Assembly (NCBI GenBank): GCA_934149515.1
Contig: CAKPFD010000003.1
Coordinates: 1-64,000 of the forward strand
Reading direction: 5' to 3'
DNA length: 64,000 nucleotides
Source: an uncultured Bacilli bacterium
GTDB taxonomy: Bacteria; Bacillota_I; Bacilli_A; RF39; UBA660
Below the pieces are notes generated by a model. That model was given only the letters and a program-made list of their open reading frames with translations. It did not search any database and was not told the origin of the DNA. A program made the position numbers and the translations under genes. This document shows, one piece after another, positions 33,823-43,317 of this stretch (position 1 is the first letter of the stretch; every line of letters begins with the position of its first letter).

Positions 33823-35586
33823 ATGAAGAATGATAAGGGTTTTACTTTAATTGAACTACTTGCGTCTATTACGATTATGGCAATTATTTTGTTATTAGTG
33901 ATACCATCTGTTAGTAAATTAAAAAATGATAATCAGTATAAGACATTTGATTATTATGCTGATACTTTGGTTGCCGCTGCTAAGGTATATGTTGCAAGGG
34001 AAGATGAAGATTTAACGGATCTTGGAACAACTTATTTTTTAGGGTGTGTTGATATTTCTTATCAAGATTTATTAAATAGTGATTTAATTAAACCTTATAC
34101 TGATAGCCGTTATGATTGTAGTGATGCTGTTGTGCGTTATACTAAAGAAAAAGGAAAAACAACATATCAATATAATTTAGTGTGTATAGATACAAAAGAA
34201 AATAAAGAAGTATATGAGCATCATGTTTTTCAAGCGGGTGGATGTGAAGTGGCTGTAGATAAAGATGCTTTATTAAGTAATGATGCTTTAGTAAGTAAAT
34301 TAAAAAAAGCAAATAAAAGTAATTTAGATACTTCTAATTCAGAACAAACTTTTATTACAGGAGAAGATCCAAATAACTATGTTTGGTATAGTGGTAAGTT
34401 ATGGAGAGCAGTATCGATTGATCCAAGTGATAATAGTGTCAAACTAATCACACAGTGGAATATATCATCTATTCCATATAATGCATCAGATAATACAGCC
34501 TTTGAAGGAAGTTATATGCAGCAGTGGTTAAATGATACAACGACTGATGGTTTCTTAGGAAATTTAAGAAATTATCAAGACTTTATTAAAACTGATAGTG
34601 TATGGAATGCAACACAAACAACTATAACGACAAAACCAGCAAAAACAACGATGGTAACAAGTGTTGTAGGATTATTAAATATATATGAACAGGCAATAAG
34701 TTATAGGAATGCAAAAAAATCTACTGGTTATTTAAATAATGGACGATATTGGTGGACATTAACACCGAAAAATACTTCTAGTGTGCATTATATAGATTCT
34801 TTTGGGCGCTTATTTGATAGTTTTGCTGATACTTCACTTTCTATCCGTCCTGCAATTAACTTAAAATCAAGTGTAGAAGTTGTATCAGGAAGCGGAACAG
34901 AAACTGATCCTTATCGTTTGAAAGGAGATAAGGATACACCAGCAACAGGGACCAAACTAGCAACAAGATATAGTGGTGAGTACATTCGTTTTGGAACAGG
35001 GGAGAATAATTTATATCAGATTGTTAGTCATGAAATACTAGGAACTACTAAAATAGTAAGTGCTACTCCTTTAAAAGAAAGTGGAAGTTATAAAAAAATG
35101 GCTTTTGCAAGTTCAGAAGTTAATTATTCAAGTAATAATACAATAGGATCCTTCTTAAATGGAGAATACTTAACAAGTGGTAGTTATTTAACAACTGATC
35201 AAGTCAATATGATAGAAGATAGTACAACCTGGTATTTAGGAACAGTAGGAAGTGAGACAAATTATAATTATAAACTAACAAAATATGCTAATGCATCAGG
35301 TACTGCATTAGTATCAAATACAACAGTTGCTAAAGTAGGTCTATTAAGGTTGGGAGAATTAAATACGGGAATTCTTGATAAATATGAGAATGGTACAATT
35401 TATTGGTTGTTAACACCATGGAGTTCTAGCAATATTTATTGTATGAACACTATTGGTAGTGTTATTAGTGCCCAAGTTACAACTTCCTATGGAATTAGAC
35501 CTAGCATGAATTTAAAATCTCAAGTTATTATTACTGGGGGAGAAGGAACAAAAGAAAATCCGTTTACACTTGCATTATCTTCTTAA
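33823..35586 (+). CDS. Type IV prepilin-like protein with two DUF6273-like modules
   Basis: The 587-residue product opens with a textbook prepilin N-terminus: M-K-N-D-K-G then F-T-L-I-E-L-L and a hydrophobic helix (about 7-28), so cleavage should fall after Gly6. A pseudopilin-like domain follows (about 30-150), then two modules (about 165-360 and 380-585) closely related to those at 1-1470. In the first 44-residue stretch compared, only 4 positions differ between the two proteins. Yet the stretch before R-P-x-I-N-L-K is nearly unrelated. It is likely a minor pilin displaying the module. The variable segments here have AT-rich, host-like codons, unlike those at 661-738. Confidence 0.82.
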   Translation: MKNDKGFTLIELLASITIMAIILLLVIPSVSKLKNDNQYKTFDYYADTLVAAAKVYVAREDEDLTDLGTTYFLGCVDISYQDLLNSDLIKPYTDSRYDCSDAVVRYTKEKGKTTYQYNLVCIDTKENKEVYEHHVFQAGGCEVAVDKDALLSNDALVSKLKKANKSNLDTSNSEQTFITGEDPNNYVWYSGKLWRAVSIDPSDNSVKLITQWNISSIPYNASDNTAFEGSYMQQWLNDTTTDGFLGNLRNYQDFIKTDSVWNATQTTITTKPAKTTMVTSVVGLLNIYEQAISYRNAKKSTGYLNNGRYWWTLTPKNTSSVHYIDSFGRLFDSFADTSLSIRPAINLKSSVEVVSGSGTETDPYRLKGDKDTPATGTKLATRYSGEYIRFGTGENNLYQIVSHEILGTTKIVSATPLKESGSYKKMAFASSEVNYSSNNTIGSFLNGEYLTSGSYLTTDQVNMIEDSTTWYLGTVGSETNYNYKLTKYANASGTALVSNTTVAKVGLLRLGELNTGILDKYENGTIYWLLTPWSSSNIYCMNTIGSVISAQVTTSYGIRPSMNLKSQVIITGGEGTKENPFTLALSS

Positions 35587-35625
35587 TTAAGAGATAATAT
35601 AAAATAATTTTAGGTGGTGGTTTGT

Positions 35626-37611
35626 TTGGAATTATTGGTACCAGCAGGGAATATGGCATCTTTTATTGCAGCGGTTAATCATGGCGCAGATGCTATTTAT
35701 TTATCTGGAAAAAGTTTTGGAGCAAGAAGTTTTGCTCCTAATTTTACGATGGAAGAATTAGAACAAGTGTTACATCTTGGTAAGATTTATGGTGTTAAAG
35801 TATATGTGACGATGAATACCTTAATTAAAGATGGCGAAGTAGAAGAATTTTTGCAGCAAGTAGAATTTTTATATCATCATGGTGTTGATGCTATTATTAT
35901 GCAAGATTTTGGGATGATTAGTCTTTGTTTAGAAAAATACCCAAATTTAGTGATTCATGCTTCTACACAGATGAATAGTAGTACTATCAAAACAATAGAA
36001 TTACTTTATCAAATGGGAGTAAAAAGAGTTGTTTTACCACGAGAATTAACTAAAGAAGAAATAGAAAAAATAACTGCACCAATTGAAATCGAAGTTTTTA
36101 TTCATGGTGCTTTGTGTGTTAGTTATTCTGGTTGTTGTTTATTTAGTCAGCGTCTAGGTGGAAGAAGTGGCAATCGTGGGGAATGTGCTGGTAGTTGTCG
36201 GCAGCGATATCAGTTATATTTAAAAGATCAAAAAATAAAAGATGGTTATTTACTTTCGATGAAAGAATTAAAAGTTGGTCAAGCTATTTCTTTGTTACCT
36301 AGCAATGTTACTAGCTTAAAAATAGAAGGAAGAATGAAAAGTGCTAGTTATGTGGCGTTTATTACTTCTTATTATCGTCAAATTTTAGATGGACAACTAC
36401 CTAGTCCAAAACAAGAAGAAGATTTACAAAGTTTATTTTATCGTGGATTTACAAGAGGACATCTATTTGAAGAAAAGGAACTGATTAATCCTTTATCACC
36501 TAATCACATTGGGTTGAAAATTGGAAAAGTAATTAGGGTAAGTGATGATAAAGTTACAATTTTATTACAACATGCTTTATATCAAAATGATGGTATTCGC
36601 TTTGCAAATAGTAAAAAAGGAATGATCGTAAACTTTTTATATAATCAAAGGGATCAATTGATTCATCATGCTGATAAAGGACAAACTATTATGGTTGATA
36701 ATAAAGTTGGTTTAAAGATATTAGATGATGTTTGTTTGACTAGCAACTCTTTATTAGATGTTAAAGAAGATAGTATTACTAAGAAAATACCTATTGAAAT
36801 TCAAGTGATTGCCAAAGCACATCAACCTTTGCAAATTACTTTCAAGGATTCTTCTTCTCATGTAGTTTCTTATAAAGGAGAAGTTGTAGAAGTATCTAAA
36901 AATCAACCAGTAACAAGAGATCGAATTGAAAAACAAATTGCAAAATTAGGGAATACACCATTTGTTGCAACACATATTACTATAGAAAGTGATGATGCTA
37001 TCTTTGTCCGCATGGGTGATATTAATGTGGCAAGAAGAATTCTTAGCGAACGATTAATTGGAGTTTTATTAAATGATTATCCAGAACCAATTATCAATGA
37101 AGTTACTTATTCAAAGGTGACAAGAAAAGAATTTGGAAATTTGCAACAGTATCAAATTATACCAAGAAATGAATTTTCTTTTTCTGATATTAAAGATTTT
37201 AGTGCTTTATCAAATGTTATGGATGTTCATGGTAGGAAAGTGATTGGTACTTATCATTTAAATGTTTATAATGCGTATACTGCTTATTATTTGTATCGAC
37301 TTGGTTATTTGGCATTGACAGTATCTATTGAATTATCAGAAAAAGAAATTATGATACTTTCTGAAAACGTAAAGACTTTATTTGGAGATATTCCATTGCT
37401 TGTTAAGACAAGTGGTAGAGTAGAAGTTATGTTGATTAAGGGTAATATTATGGATCTAGAAAAAGGTAAGACTTATGATTTGGTGGATCTTCATTATCGT
37501 CATTTTCCAGTTTTTTATGATGGTACGTGTACACATGTTTTATCCAATGATGAAGTCCATTTAGAAAAGGAAAAATTACCATCTAATTGTTTTGTTTACA
37601 ATCAATTATAG
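35626..37611 (+). CDS. U32 family peptidase
   Basis: A 661-residue U32-family protein. The N-terminal TIM-barrel-like part holds L-L-V-P-A-G-N, G-A-D-A-I-Y-L and E-V-F-I-H-G-A-L-C-V-S-Y-S-G-C-C. The conserved Cys cluster continues with G-E-C-A-G-S-C-R-Q. The C-terminal part resembles the DUF3656-type extension. Many U32 members are now linked to hydroxylation of rRNA or tRNA (RlhA, TrhP) rather than collagen digestion, so an RNA-modifying role is likely. The start is taken as TTG at 35626, after AGGTGGTGG; GTG codons just upstream are alternatives. Confidence 0.85.
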   Translation: MELLVPAGNMASFIAAVNHGADAIYLSGKSFGARSFAPNFTMEELEQVLHLGKIYGVKVYVTMNTLIKDGEVEEFLQQVEFLYHHGVDAIIMQDFGMISLCLEKYPNLVIHASTQMNSSTIKTIELLYQMGVKRVVLPRELTKEEIEKITAPIEIEVFIHGALCVSYSGCCLFSQRLGGRSGNRGECAGSCRQRYQLYLKDQKIKDGYLLSMKELKVGQAISLLPSNVTSLKIEGRMKSASYVAFITSYYRQILDGQLPSPKQEEDLQSLFYRGFTRGHLFEEKELINPLSPNHIGLKIGKVIRVSDDKVTILLQHALYQNDGIRFANSKKGMIVNFLYNQRDQLIHHADKGQTIMVDNKVGLKILDDVCLTSNSLLDVKEDSITKKIPIEIQVIAKAHQPLQITFKDSSSHVVSYKGEVVEVSKNQPVTRDRIEKQIAKLGNTPFVATHITIESDDAIFVRMGDINVARRILSERLIGVLLNDYPEPIINEVTYSKVTRKEFGNLQQYQIIPRNEFSFSDIKDFSALSNVMDVHGRKVIGTYHLNVYNAYTAYYLYRLGYLALTVSIELSEKEIMILSENVKTLFGDIPLLVKTSGRVEVMLIKGNIMDLEKGKTYDLVDLHYRHFPVFYDGTCTHVLSNDEVHLEKEKLPSNCFVYNQL

Positions 37612-37643
37612 ATAAGAATATTAGTTGTTCTTGTCTTTTTTTA
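37611..37643. terminator. Bidirectional terminator between convergent genes
   Basis: GATAAGAA (37611-37618) pairs with TTCTTGTC (37628-37635) with one mismatch, followed by T7 on the plus strand. It overlaps the stop codons of the U32 gene and the ASCH gene. Confidence 0.6.
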
Positions 37644-38040
37644 TTTTATCATTTCCATCAAAATTCCAGATATTTAAATGACCCTTAGCGGGTATTTTAG
37701 AAATTGGTTTTATATTTTCTAATATCCAAGCGTATCTTCCTATTTTGTATTCTCTAAGATAATATTCTTTTTTGTTTTTCTTTATCCTTTTTATGAATTC
37801 TTCATCCATATAAACACAATCTACTAAAAGACATTTACAAATAATATTTCCATTTTGCATGTCGATGGTTTTTGCTAGTTTTTTTACTGTATCATTTGTC
37901 ATATATTTTTTTGCTACAGTTTTGCTAGCATGAATAAATAATTCTCCACGATAATTTGTTTTCCAACTTCTTGTTTCTATTTTTTTCATACCGTTTGCTA
38001 AAAAGGAAGCATATGGTTCTTTGATACTGATTACTTTCAT
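37621..38040 (-). CDS. ASCH domain protein
   Basis: A 139-residue protein of the PUA-like ASCH superfamily. It shows I-K-E-P-Y-A-S-F-L-A-N-G-x-K-K-I-E-T-R-S-W near the start, Y-R-G-E-L-F-I-H-A-S, and R-Y-A-W-I-L-E in the second half. ASCH domains bind RNA or modified nucleosides and often regulate translation; some cut RNA. It reads towards the U32 gene. The last 10 residues are Lys/Asn-rich. Its substrate cannot be told from sequence. Confidence 0.85.
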   Translation of the reverse strand: MKVISIKEPYASFLANGMKKIETRSWKTNYRGELFIHASKTVAKKYMTNDTVKKLAKTIDMQNGNIICKCLLVDCVYMDEEFIKRIKKNKKEYYLREYKIGRYAWILENIKPISKIPAKGHLNIWNFDGNDKIKKDKNN

Positions 38041-38102
38041 TTCTTCATCTTTCCTATAATTTATTATTATAAATGTTTTTCTTTATCTTTTCATAAAAAA
38101 CT

Positions 38103-38130
38103 TTGCTCTTATTTTATTTTGTGTTAAAAT
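38103..38130 (+). promoter_or_regulatory. Promoter for gatCAB
   Basis: TTGCTC (38103-38108), a 16-nt spacer and TAAAAT (38125-38130) with TG one base before it (extended -10), 26 nt before the gatC ATG. Confidence 0.6.
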
Positions 38131-38155
38131 AAAGCAGTAGAAAGGAAGAATTTGC

Positions 38156-38455
38156 ATGGATGATAGATTGACAAAAGAAGAAGTGTTACATGTTGCACAT
38201 CTTGCTCGTATTGGTTTAAATGAAGAAGAAATTGAAAAGTTTCAAGTGCAATTAAAGATTTTGTTAGATGATGTAGAAAAAATAAATGATGTAACAGGAT
38301 ACGATGATGAATTGATGTTTACTCCTGTTATGGAAAGTGCTAGATTAAGAGATGATACAGTAGGAGAAATGTTAGATAGTCATCTTGCTTTAGCAAATGT
38401 ACCAAGTCGAAATGGAAATTTTATAGAAGTGCCGGTGATGATTCATGAAGAATAG
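38156..38455 (+). CDS. gatC: Asp/Glu-tRNA amidotransferase subunit C
   Basis: GatC (99 residues) holds GatA and GatB together in the amidotransferase that turns Glu-tRNA(Gln) or Asp-tRNA(Asn) into the correct amide. It shows the H-V-A-H-L-A-R-I-G-L-x-E-x-E motif, a D-D-V-E-K-I stretch and the C-terminal R-D-D. Its last 11 bases overlap gatA. Confidence 0.94.
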   Translation: MDDRLTKEEVLHVAHLARIGLNEEEIEKFQVQLKILLDDVEKINDVTGYDDELMFTPVMESARLRDDTVGEMLDSHLALANVPSRNGNFIEVPVMIHEE

Positions 38456-39869
38456 ATATTTAGATTTAACGTTAGAAGAAATTCATAATTTATTAGTAGA
38501 AAAGAAAATTACACCAGTTGATTTAGCAACGGAAGCTTTAGAACGTATTAAAGAAAATGAAGAATTGAATGCTTTTATTACTATCAATGAAAACGTAATA
38601 GAAGAAGCGAAAGCGATGAATGACGTAGAGAAAGACAATCTTTTTTATGGAATTCCTATTGCTATCAAAGATAATATTATGACAAAGGACTTAAGGACGA
38701 CTTGTGCTTCTAAAATGTTAGAGAATTTTATTCCTATTTATGATGCAACGGTGGTAGAAAAATTAAAAGCTAACCATTTATTAATCGTTGGTAAAACTAA
38801 TATGGATGAGTTTGCCATGGGTTCTACTAGTCGTACTAGTTATTTTGGAGCACCTTTAAATCCGCGCGATAAAACAAAGATTGCAGGAGGTTCTAGTGGT
38901 GGATCGGCTGCTTGCGTTGCTGCTGGTATTGTGCCTTTTTCCTTAGGTAGTGATACAGGAGGTAGTATTCGTCAACCTGCTAGTTATACAGGTATTGTTG
39001 GGATGAAGCCAACTTATGGTAGAGTTTCTCGTTATGGTTTAGTTGCTTTTGCTTCTAGTTTAGATCAAATTGGTCCGATGAGCAGAACTGTTAAAGAAAA
39101 TGCGATGCTTTTAAATATTTTAGTTGGAGAAGATGAAAAAGATTTAACTTCTGCTAAGAAAGACAAGGAAGACTTTACAAGAAAAATAGGGCACCCGATT
39201 ACTTCTTTGAAAATTGCTGTACCTAGTTATTTTATGAGTGATGTTGTTTCTACTGAAATAAGAGAAAAAATCGAAACAGTCGTTGCTTTTTTGCAAGAAC
39301 AAGGTGCAAGAGTTGATGTTGTTTCTATGAAATATTTAGAACATGCAGTTAGTTTATATCAAATTATTGCGATGGGAGAAGCTAGTAGTAATTTAGCACG
39401 TTTTGATGGCGTTCGTTATGGTTATCGCTGTGAAAATCCAGTAAATATTGAAGACATGTATTGTCGTAGTAGGCAAGAAGGCTTTGGAGATGAAGTAAAA
39501 CGAAGAATTATGGTTGGTTCTTATTTACTTAGTGGAAAGAATGCAACAGAATATTATAATAAAGCTTTATCGATTCGTGATGATATGAAAAAAGAATTTG
39601 ATAAAGTATTTGCTGATTATGATTTGATAATTGGACCAACTACTACTACTGTTGCTTATGGAATTGATGAATCTTTAGATGATCCAAAAAAATCATTTAT
39701 GGATGATGTATTGGTTATTCCTGTTAATATGGCTGGATTACCTGGTATTTCTGTTCCTTTAAAAACAGATACTTTACCAATTGGTTTACATATTATTGGA
39801 AAAGCCTTTGATGAAGCGACAATGTATCAATTGGCAAGTTTTATTGAGGAGGGATATCATGGAGTATAA
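38445..39869 (+). CDS. gatA: Asp/Glu-tRNA amidotransferase subunit A
   Basis: The 474-residue amidase subunit releases ammonia from glutamine or asparagine. It has the amidase signature G-G-S-S-G-G-S-A-A (about 148-156), a catalytic Lys near 75 in I-A-I-K-D-N, and the second Ser in D-T-G-G-S-I-R-Q. It overlaps gatC upstream and gatB downstream, so the three subunits are translated together. Confidence 0.96.
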   Translation: MKNRYLDLTLEEIHNLLVEKKITPVDLATEALERIKENEELNAFITINENVIEEAKAMNDVEKDNLFYGIPIAIKDNIMTKDLRTTCASKMLENFIPIYDATVVEKLKANHLLIVGKTNMDEFAMGSTSRTSYFGAPLNPRDKTKIAGGSSGGSAACVAAGIVPFSLGSDTGGSIRQPASYTGIVGMKPTYGRVSRYGLVAFASSLDQIGPMSRTVKENAMLLNILVGEDEKDLTSAKKDKEDFTRKIGHPITSLKIAVPSYFMSDVVSTEIREKIETVVAFLQEQGARVDVVSMKYLEHAVSLYQIIAMGEASSNLARFDGVRYGYRCENPVNIEDMYCRSRQEGFGDEVKRRIMVGSYLLSGKNATEYYNKALSIRDDMKKEFDKVFADYDLIIGPTTTTVAYGIDESLDDPKKSFMDDVLVIPVNMAGLPGISVPLKTDTLPIGLHIIGKAFDEATMYQLASFIEEGYHGV

Positions 39870-41277
39870 AGCAACTATAGGAATTGAAGTCCATGTAGAA
39901 TTAAAAACAAACAGTAAGATTTTTTCAAATAGTGCTAATTGTTATGGTATGCCTACTAATACTTGTGTTAATGCTGTTGATTTAGGATATCCTGGTACAC
40001 TTCCTACTATCAATCAACAAGTTTTGGCACTTGGAGTTAAAGCTTGTCATATTTTACATTGTACTATTCAAAAAGAAATGCACTTTGATCGTAAAAACTA
40101 TTTTTATCCTGATAATCCTAAAAATTATCAAATTACTCAAAATAGAACACCGATTGGAACGAATGGTTATTTAGAAATTGAAGTCGATGGTGTTACGAAA
40201 AAAATAGAAATAGAAGAGATGCATATTGAAGAAGATACTTGTAAAAGTGCACACCGTGGTAGTGTTAGCTTACTTGATTTTAATCGTGCTGGTGTTCCTT
40301 TAATTGAAATTGTTACAAAACCTTGTATTTCTTCTAGTGCAGAAGCAATGGCTTATCTTGAAAAATTAAAAGAAACCTTGTTTTATGCTGATATTTCTGA
40401 TTGTAAAATGGAAGAAGGAAGTATGCGTTGTGATGCCAATGTTTCTATTTCTAAAACTGATGTCTTAGGAACAAAATGCGAAATTAAAAATATTGGTTCT
40501 ATTCATAATGTTGGACTTAGTATTACTAAAGAAATCGAACGACAAAAAGAATGCTATGAAAAAAATGAAATGATTAAAGAGCAAACAAGACGATTTGATG
40601 ATAAATTACAAACTACTGTCTTAATGCGTTATAAAGAAACAGGTAATGATTATCGCTATTTTCCAGAACCAGATATTCCTTTTGTACATCTTGATGATAC
40701 CTTTATTGAAAATGCTTTAAAAGATTTACCATTATTACCAGATGAATTAAGAGAAAAATATCAACAACTTGGCTTAAATACTATTCAAATTCAAAAATTG
40801 ATTGCAAATCGCAGCTTAAACCAATTCTTTTTACAAGTATTAGAATTTCCATGTGATTATAAAATAGCTTGTAATTTATTACTTGGTGACATATCATCTT
40901 ACTTAAATAGAAAATCTGTTTCTATTTTTGAAACAAAACTTTGTGCCAAAAAGCTAGTAGATGTTATTGCTTTATTAGAAAAAGGCGAAATTTCTACTAA
41001 GAACATTAAAGAAATGATCGATGATTTAATGAAATCTGATAAAAGTATAGAAGAAATATTAAAAGATAAAAACATTCAAAATATTTGTGATGACACTCTT
41101 ATTTTAGACATTATTCAAAAAGTACTTATTGCTAATCCTAGTAGTGTTTCTGATTATCAACAAGGAAAAGATCGAGCATTAAAATTCTTAATGGGACAAG
41201 TTATGAAAGAAACAAAGGGTAGTGTCAATCCAAAAAAAGCTAATGATCTATTGATAGAACAACTAAAAAAAATGTAA
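39859..41277 (+). CDS. gatB: Asp/Glu-tRNA amidotransferase subunit B
   Basis: The 472-residue subunit binds the misacylated tRNA and activates its acid group. It shows I-G-I-E-V-H-V-E-L near the start, D-Y-R-Y-F-P-E-P-D-I-P (about 262-272), M-R-C-D-A-N-V-S, and the C-terminal YqeY-like tail. The ATG at 39859 is preferred over a longer frame inside gatA because GAGGAGGG precedes it. Together with the aspartyl-tRNA synthetase at 54494 it indicates indirect Asn-tRNA synthesis. Confidence 0.95.
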   Translation: MEYKATIGIEVHVELKTNSKIFSNSANCYGMPTNTCVNAVDLGYPGTLPTINQQVLALGVKACHILHCTIQKEMHFDRKNYFYPDNPKNYQITQNRTPIGTNGYLEIEVDGVTKKIEIEEMHIEEDTCKSAHRGSVSLLDFNRAGVPLIEIVTKPCISSSAEAMAYLEKLKETLFYADISDCKMEEGSMRCDANVSISKTDVLGTKCEIKNIGSIHNVGLSITKEIERQKECYEKNEMIKEQTRRFDDKLQTTVLMRYKETGNDYRYFPEPDIPFVHLDDTFIENALKDLPLLPDELREKYQQLGLNTIQIQKLIANRSLNQFFLQVLEFPCDYKIACNLLLGDISSYLNRKSVSIFETKLCAKKLVDVIALLEKGEISTKNIKEMIDDLMKSDKSIEEILKDKNIQNICDDTLILDIIQKVLIANPSSVSDYQQGKDRALKFLMGQVMKETKGSVNPKKANDLLIEQLKKM

Positions 41278-41305
41278 AGATGGTAAAATTTACTGTCTTT
41301 TTTTG
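41276..41305 (+). terminator. Terminator after gatB
   Basis: AAAGATGGTAAA pairs with TTTACTGTCTTT, allowing two G-U pairs, and runs into T7. Confidence 0.6.
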
Positions 41306-41313
41306 ATTTTTGC

Positions 41314-41341
41314 TTGCTTAATTTAAAATATTTGTTATACT
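41314..41341 (+). promoter_or_regulatory. Promoter for the sortase-substrate gene
   Basis: TTGCTT (41314-41319), a 16-nt spacer and TATACT (41336-41341) preceded by TGT (extended -10), 25 nt before the ATG. Confidence 0.6.
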
Positions 41342-41365
41342 TAGGATAATAGAAGGAGAGGAAAA

Positions 41366-42721
41366 ATGAAAAAGAAATTATTTGGGTCTTTAGCATTTTT
41401 ATCAGTTCTTGCGATGCCTTTTGCTGTAGATGCTAAAACCATCAACTCTGATTTTACATTAAGTGAAGACATTACAGATGGTATTGTTTTAACTTCTGGT
41501 AGTAAAGCAACGCTTGATTTAGCAGGTCATAATATTACCAATAGTGGTGAACATACTATCATTGTAGAAAAAGGCGCAACCTTAACTATTAAAGGTAAAG
41601 GACAAGTTACTGCTGATACAAAGGGTAAAGCAGTATTACAAAACAATGGTACTTTAATTGTAAAAGATGGTACTTATAGTCGTGTTGAAACACCAACCAA
41701 TGGTTATTATGTATTTGAAAACCATGGTAGTGCAACTATTGATGGTGGAACATTTAAAATTTCTTCACCAACAATCACGGATAATGGAGCTTCATCTTTA
41801 ATCGATAATGGATGGCAATTTCCTGAAAAAAATACCGATAAAACAAGATCAACATTAGTTATTAATGATGGTAATTTTGAAATAACAGATAATAATAAAT
41901 ATATTAAAAATGATGATTTTGGTGATATGACAGTTAATGGTGGTACCTTTACAACTGATAAAAATTCATCAGCAGTTTTAGCTAATATTGGTGCAGATGC
42001 TAACTTAACAGTTAATGGTGGAACTTATAATCATAATGGTATTGGAAAAAGTGGTAATCCAACAGAACCAATTTGGAATTATGCAGGTGAAACAACTATT
42101 ACTGGTGGTATTTATCATTTAGTAAGTGATAAAGTAAACATTACTGATGGTGGAACATTAAAAGTTGACTTCAATCAATATACAGATACAGAAACAGGAG
42201 AAACTTATACACTTCGTGAAGAGGATTTAGATGATTTTCTTAGTATTGATGAAGTAAAAGAAGATGATCTTGATGAAGATGTAGCAAAACTAATTAAAGA
42301 AGCAGCAAGTAAATATACAATTGCAGGATTTTATAATATTGACTTATTTACTGGATTAAATGAAAATACTTTATTTGAACAAGTATTAGAAACAGAAGAT
42401 AAAGTAACTGTTACCTTAGCAATTCCTGAAGGATTAAAAGAAGTAGCAGATGGATATAAACGTATTTATTATGTTATCCGTGTTCATGATGGCAAAACAG
42501 AAGTCTTAAATACAACAGTAAATGAAGATGGAACACTTTCATTTGATACAGATAAATTCTCAACTTATTCATTAGTTTATACAGATGAAAAAGTACAAAC
42601 AAATGAAGTCGTAGAAAATCCAAATACAGCTGATCCAATTGCTTTCTATGGAATGATTGGAGCAATTAGTTTAGCTGGTGTTGCTGGAGCTAGTGTTTAT
42701 TTCAAAAAACATCAAAACTAA
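41366..42721 (+). CDS. Sortase-anchored beta-helix-like surface protein
   Basis: A 451-residue protein with a signal peptide (cleavage near V-D-A at about 22-24) and a body of short repeats of the form T-I/V-N-G-G-T-F/Y (about 60-260), typical of right-handed beta-helix adhesins. A helical/acidic spacer and a beta domain follow (about 260-410). It ends in a sorting region: N-P-N-T-A-D near residue 419, a hydrophobic span and a K-K-H-Q-N tail. N-P-x-T motifs are cut by class B sortases, and one is encoded at 6450-7223. The last position (A for G/N) is slightly off consensus. Confidence 0.82.
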   Translation: MKKKLFGSLAFLSVLAMPFAVDAKTINSDFTLSEDITDGIVLTSGSKATLDLAGHNITNSGEHTIIVEKGATLTIKGKGQVTADTKGKAVLQNNGTLIVKDGTYSRVETPTNGYYVFENHGSATIDGGTFKISSPTITDNGASSLIDNGWQFPEKNTDKTRSTLVINDGNFEITDNNKYIKNDDFGDMTVNGGTFTTDKNSSAVLANIGADANLTVNGGTYNHNGIGKSGNPTEPIWNYAGETTITGGIYHLVSDKVNITDGGTLKVDFNQYTDTETGETYTLREEDLDDFLSIDEVKEDDLDEDVAKLIKEAASKYTIAGFYNIDLFTGLNENTLFEQVLETEDKVTVTLAIPEGLKEVADGYKRIYYVIRVHDGKTEVLNTTVNEDGTLSFDTDKFSTYSLVYTDEKVQTNEVVENPNTADPIAFYGMIGAISLAGVAGASVYFKKHQN

Positions 42722-42745
42722 TTTTTAATAATATTTTTTAGAACT

Positions 42746-42772
42746 AACTAGATAATGTATCTAGTTTTTTCT
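42746..42772 (+). terminator. Rho-independent terminator
   Basis: AACTAGATA (42746-42754) and TATCTAGTT (42758-42766) form a 9-bp stem with a 3-nt loop, then a T-run. Confidence 0.8.
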
Positions 42773-42786
42773 TTTGTAACTATCTA

Positions 42787-42816
42787 TTGAAAGAATTCCT
42801 ATCCTTGTGCTATAAT
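42787..42816 (+). promoter_or_regulatory. Promoter for the 154-residue/GGDEF gene pair
   Basis: TTGAAA (42787-42792), an 18-nt spacer and a perfect TATAAT (42811-42816) with TGC just before it (extended -10). Confidence 0.7.
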
Positions 42817-42844
42817 GTTATCATTAGGATGGTGTTAGAAATAG

Positions 42845-43309
42845 ATGAAAGATTTTAAAAAATTATTAAAAAATAACAAAAGAGCAGTTATCGTATTTAT
42901 TTGTTGTATGATTTTAACCATTGGTGTTTTTACGGTTAAACTTGTCTTTTTCCCTAATAATGGAAAAGCAATTTATGGTGATCGTTTGGACGGAATTGAA
43001 AAGGTACGTATTAGAGATAGTAAACTAGAACAAATTAAATCTACCTTAGAAGAAAAAGAAGAAGTAGATAGTGTATCTACTAATGTATCTGGTAGAATCT
43101 TAAATGTCATGATTACTGTCAAAAAAGATACAAGTGTTGATACAGCAAAAACTTTTACAGATAAAATTGATGAAGCATTAGATGAAGATCAGAAAGATTA
43201 TTTTGATGTTCAAATATTTATTACTAAAAATGAAGAAGACGAGAAATTCCCTATTATAGGTTATCGCCATCAAAATAATGATCATTATTCATGGACGAAG
43301 GATAGATAG
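42845..43309 (+). CDS. Single-span membrane protein of unknown function
   Basis: A 154-residue protein with a Lys/Asn-rich start, one span (about 14-35) and an outer alpha/beta domain that contains V-R-I-R-D-S-K and N-V-M-I-T-V-K-K strands. I do not recognise it. It lies 8 nt before the GGDEF sensor gene and shares its promoter, so it probably acts with it, for example in the sensing step. Confidence 0.65.
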   Translation: MKDFKKLLKNNKRAVIVFICCMILTIGVFTVKLVFFPNNGKAIYGDRLDGIEKVRIRDSKLEQIKSTLEEKEEVDSVSTNVSGRILNVMITVKKDTSVDTAKTFTDKIDEALDEDQKDYFDVQIFITKNEEDEKFPIIGYRHQNNDHYSWTKDR

Positions 43310-43317
43310 GAGCAATC

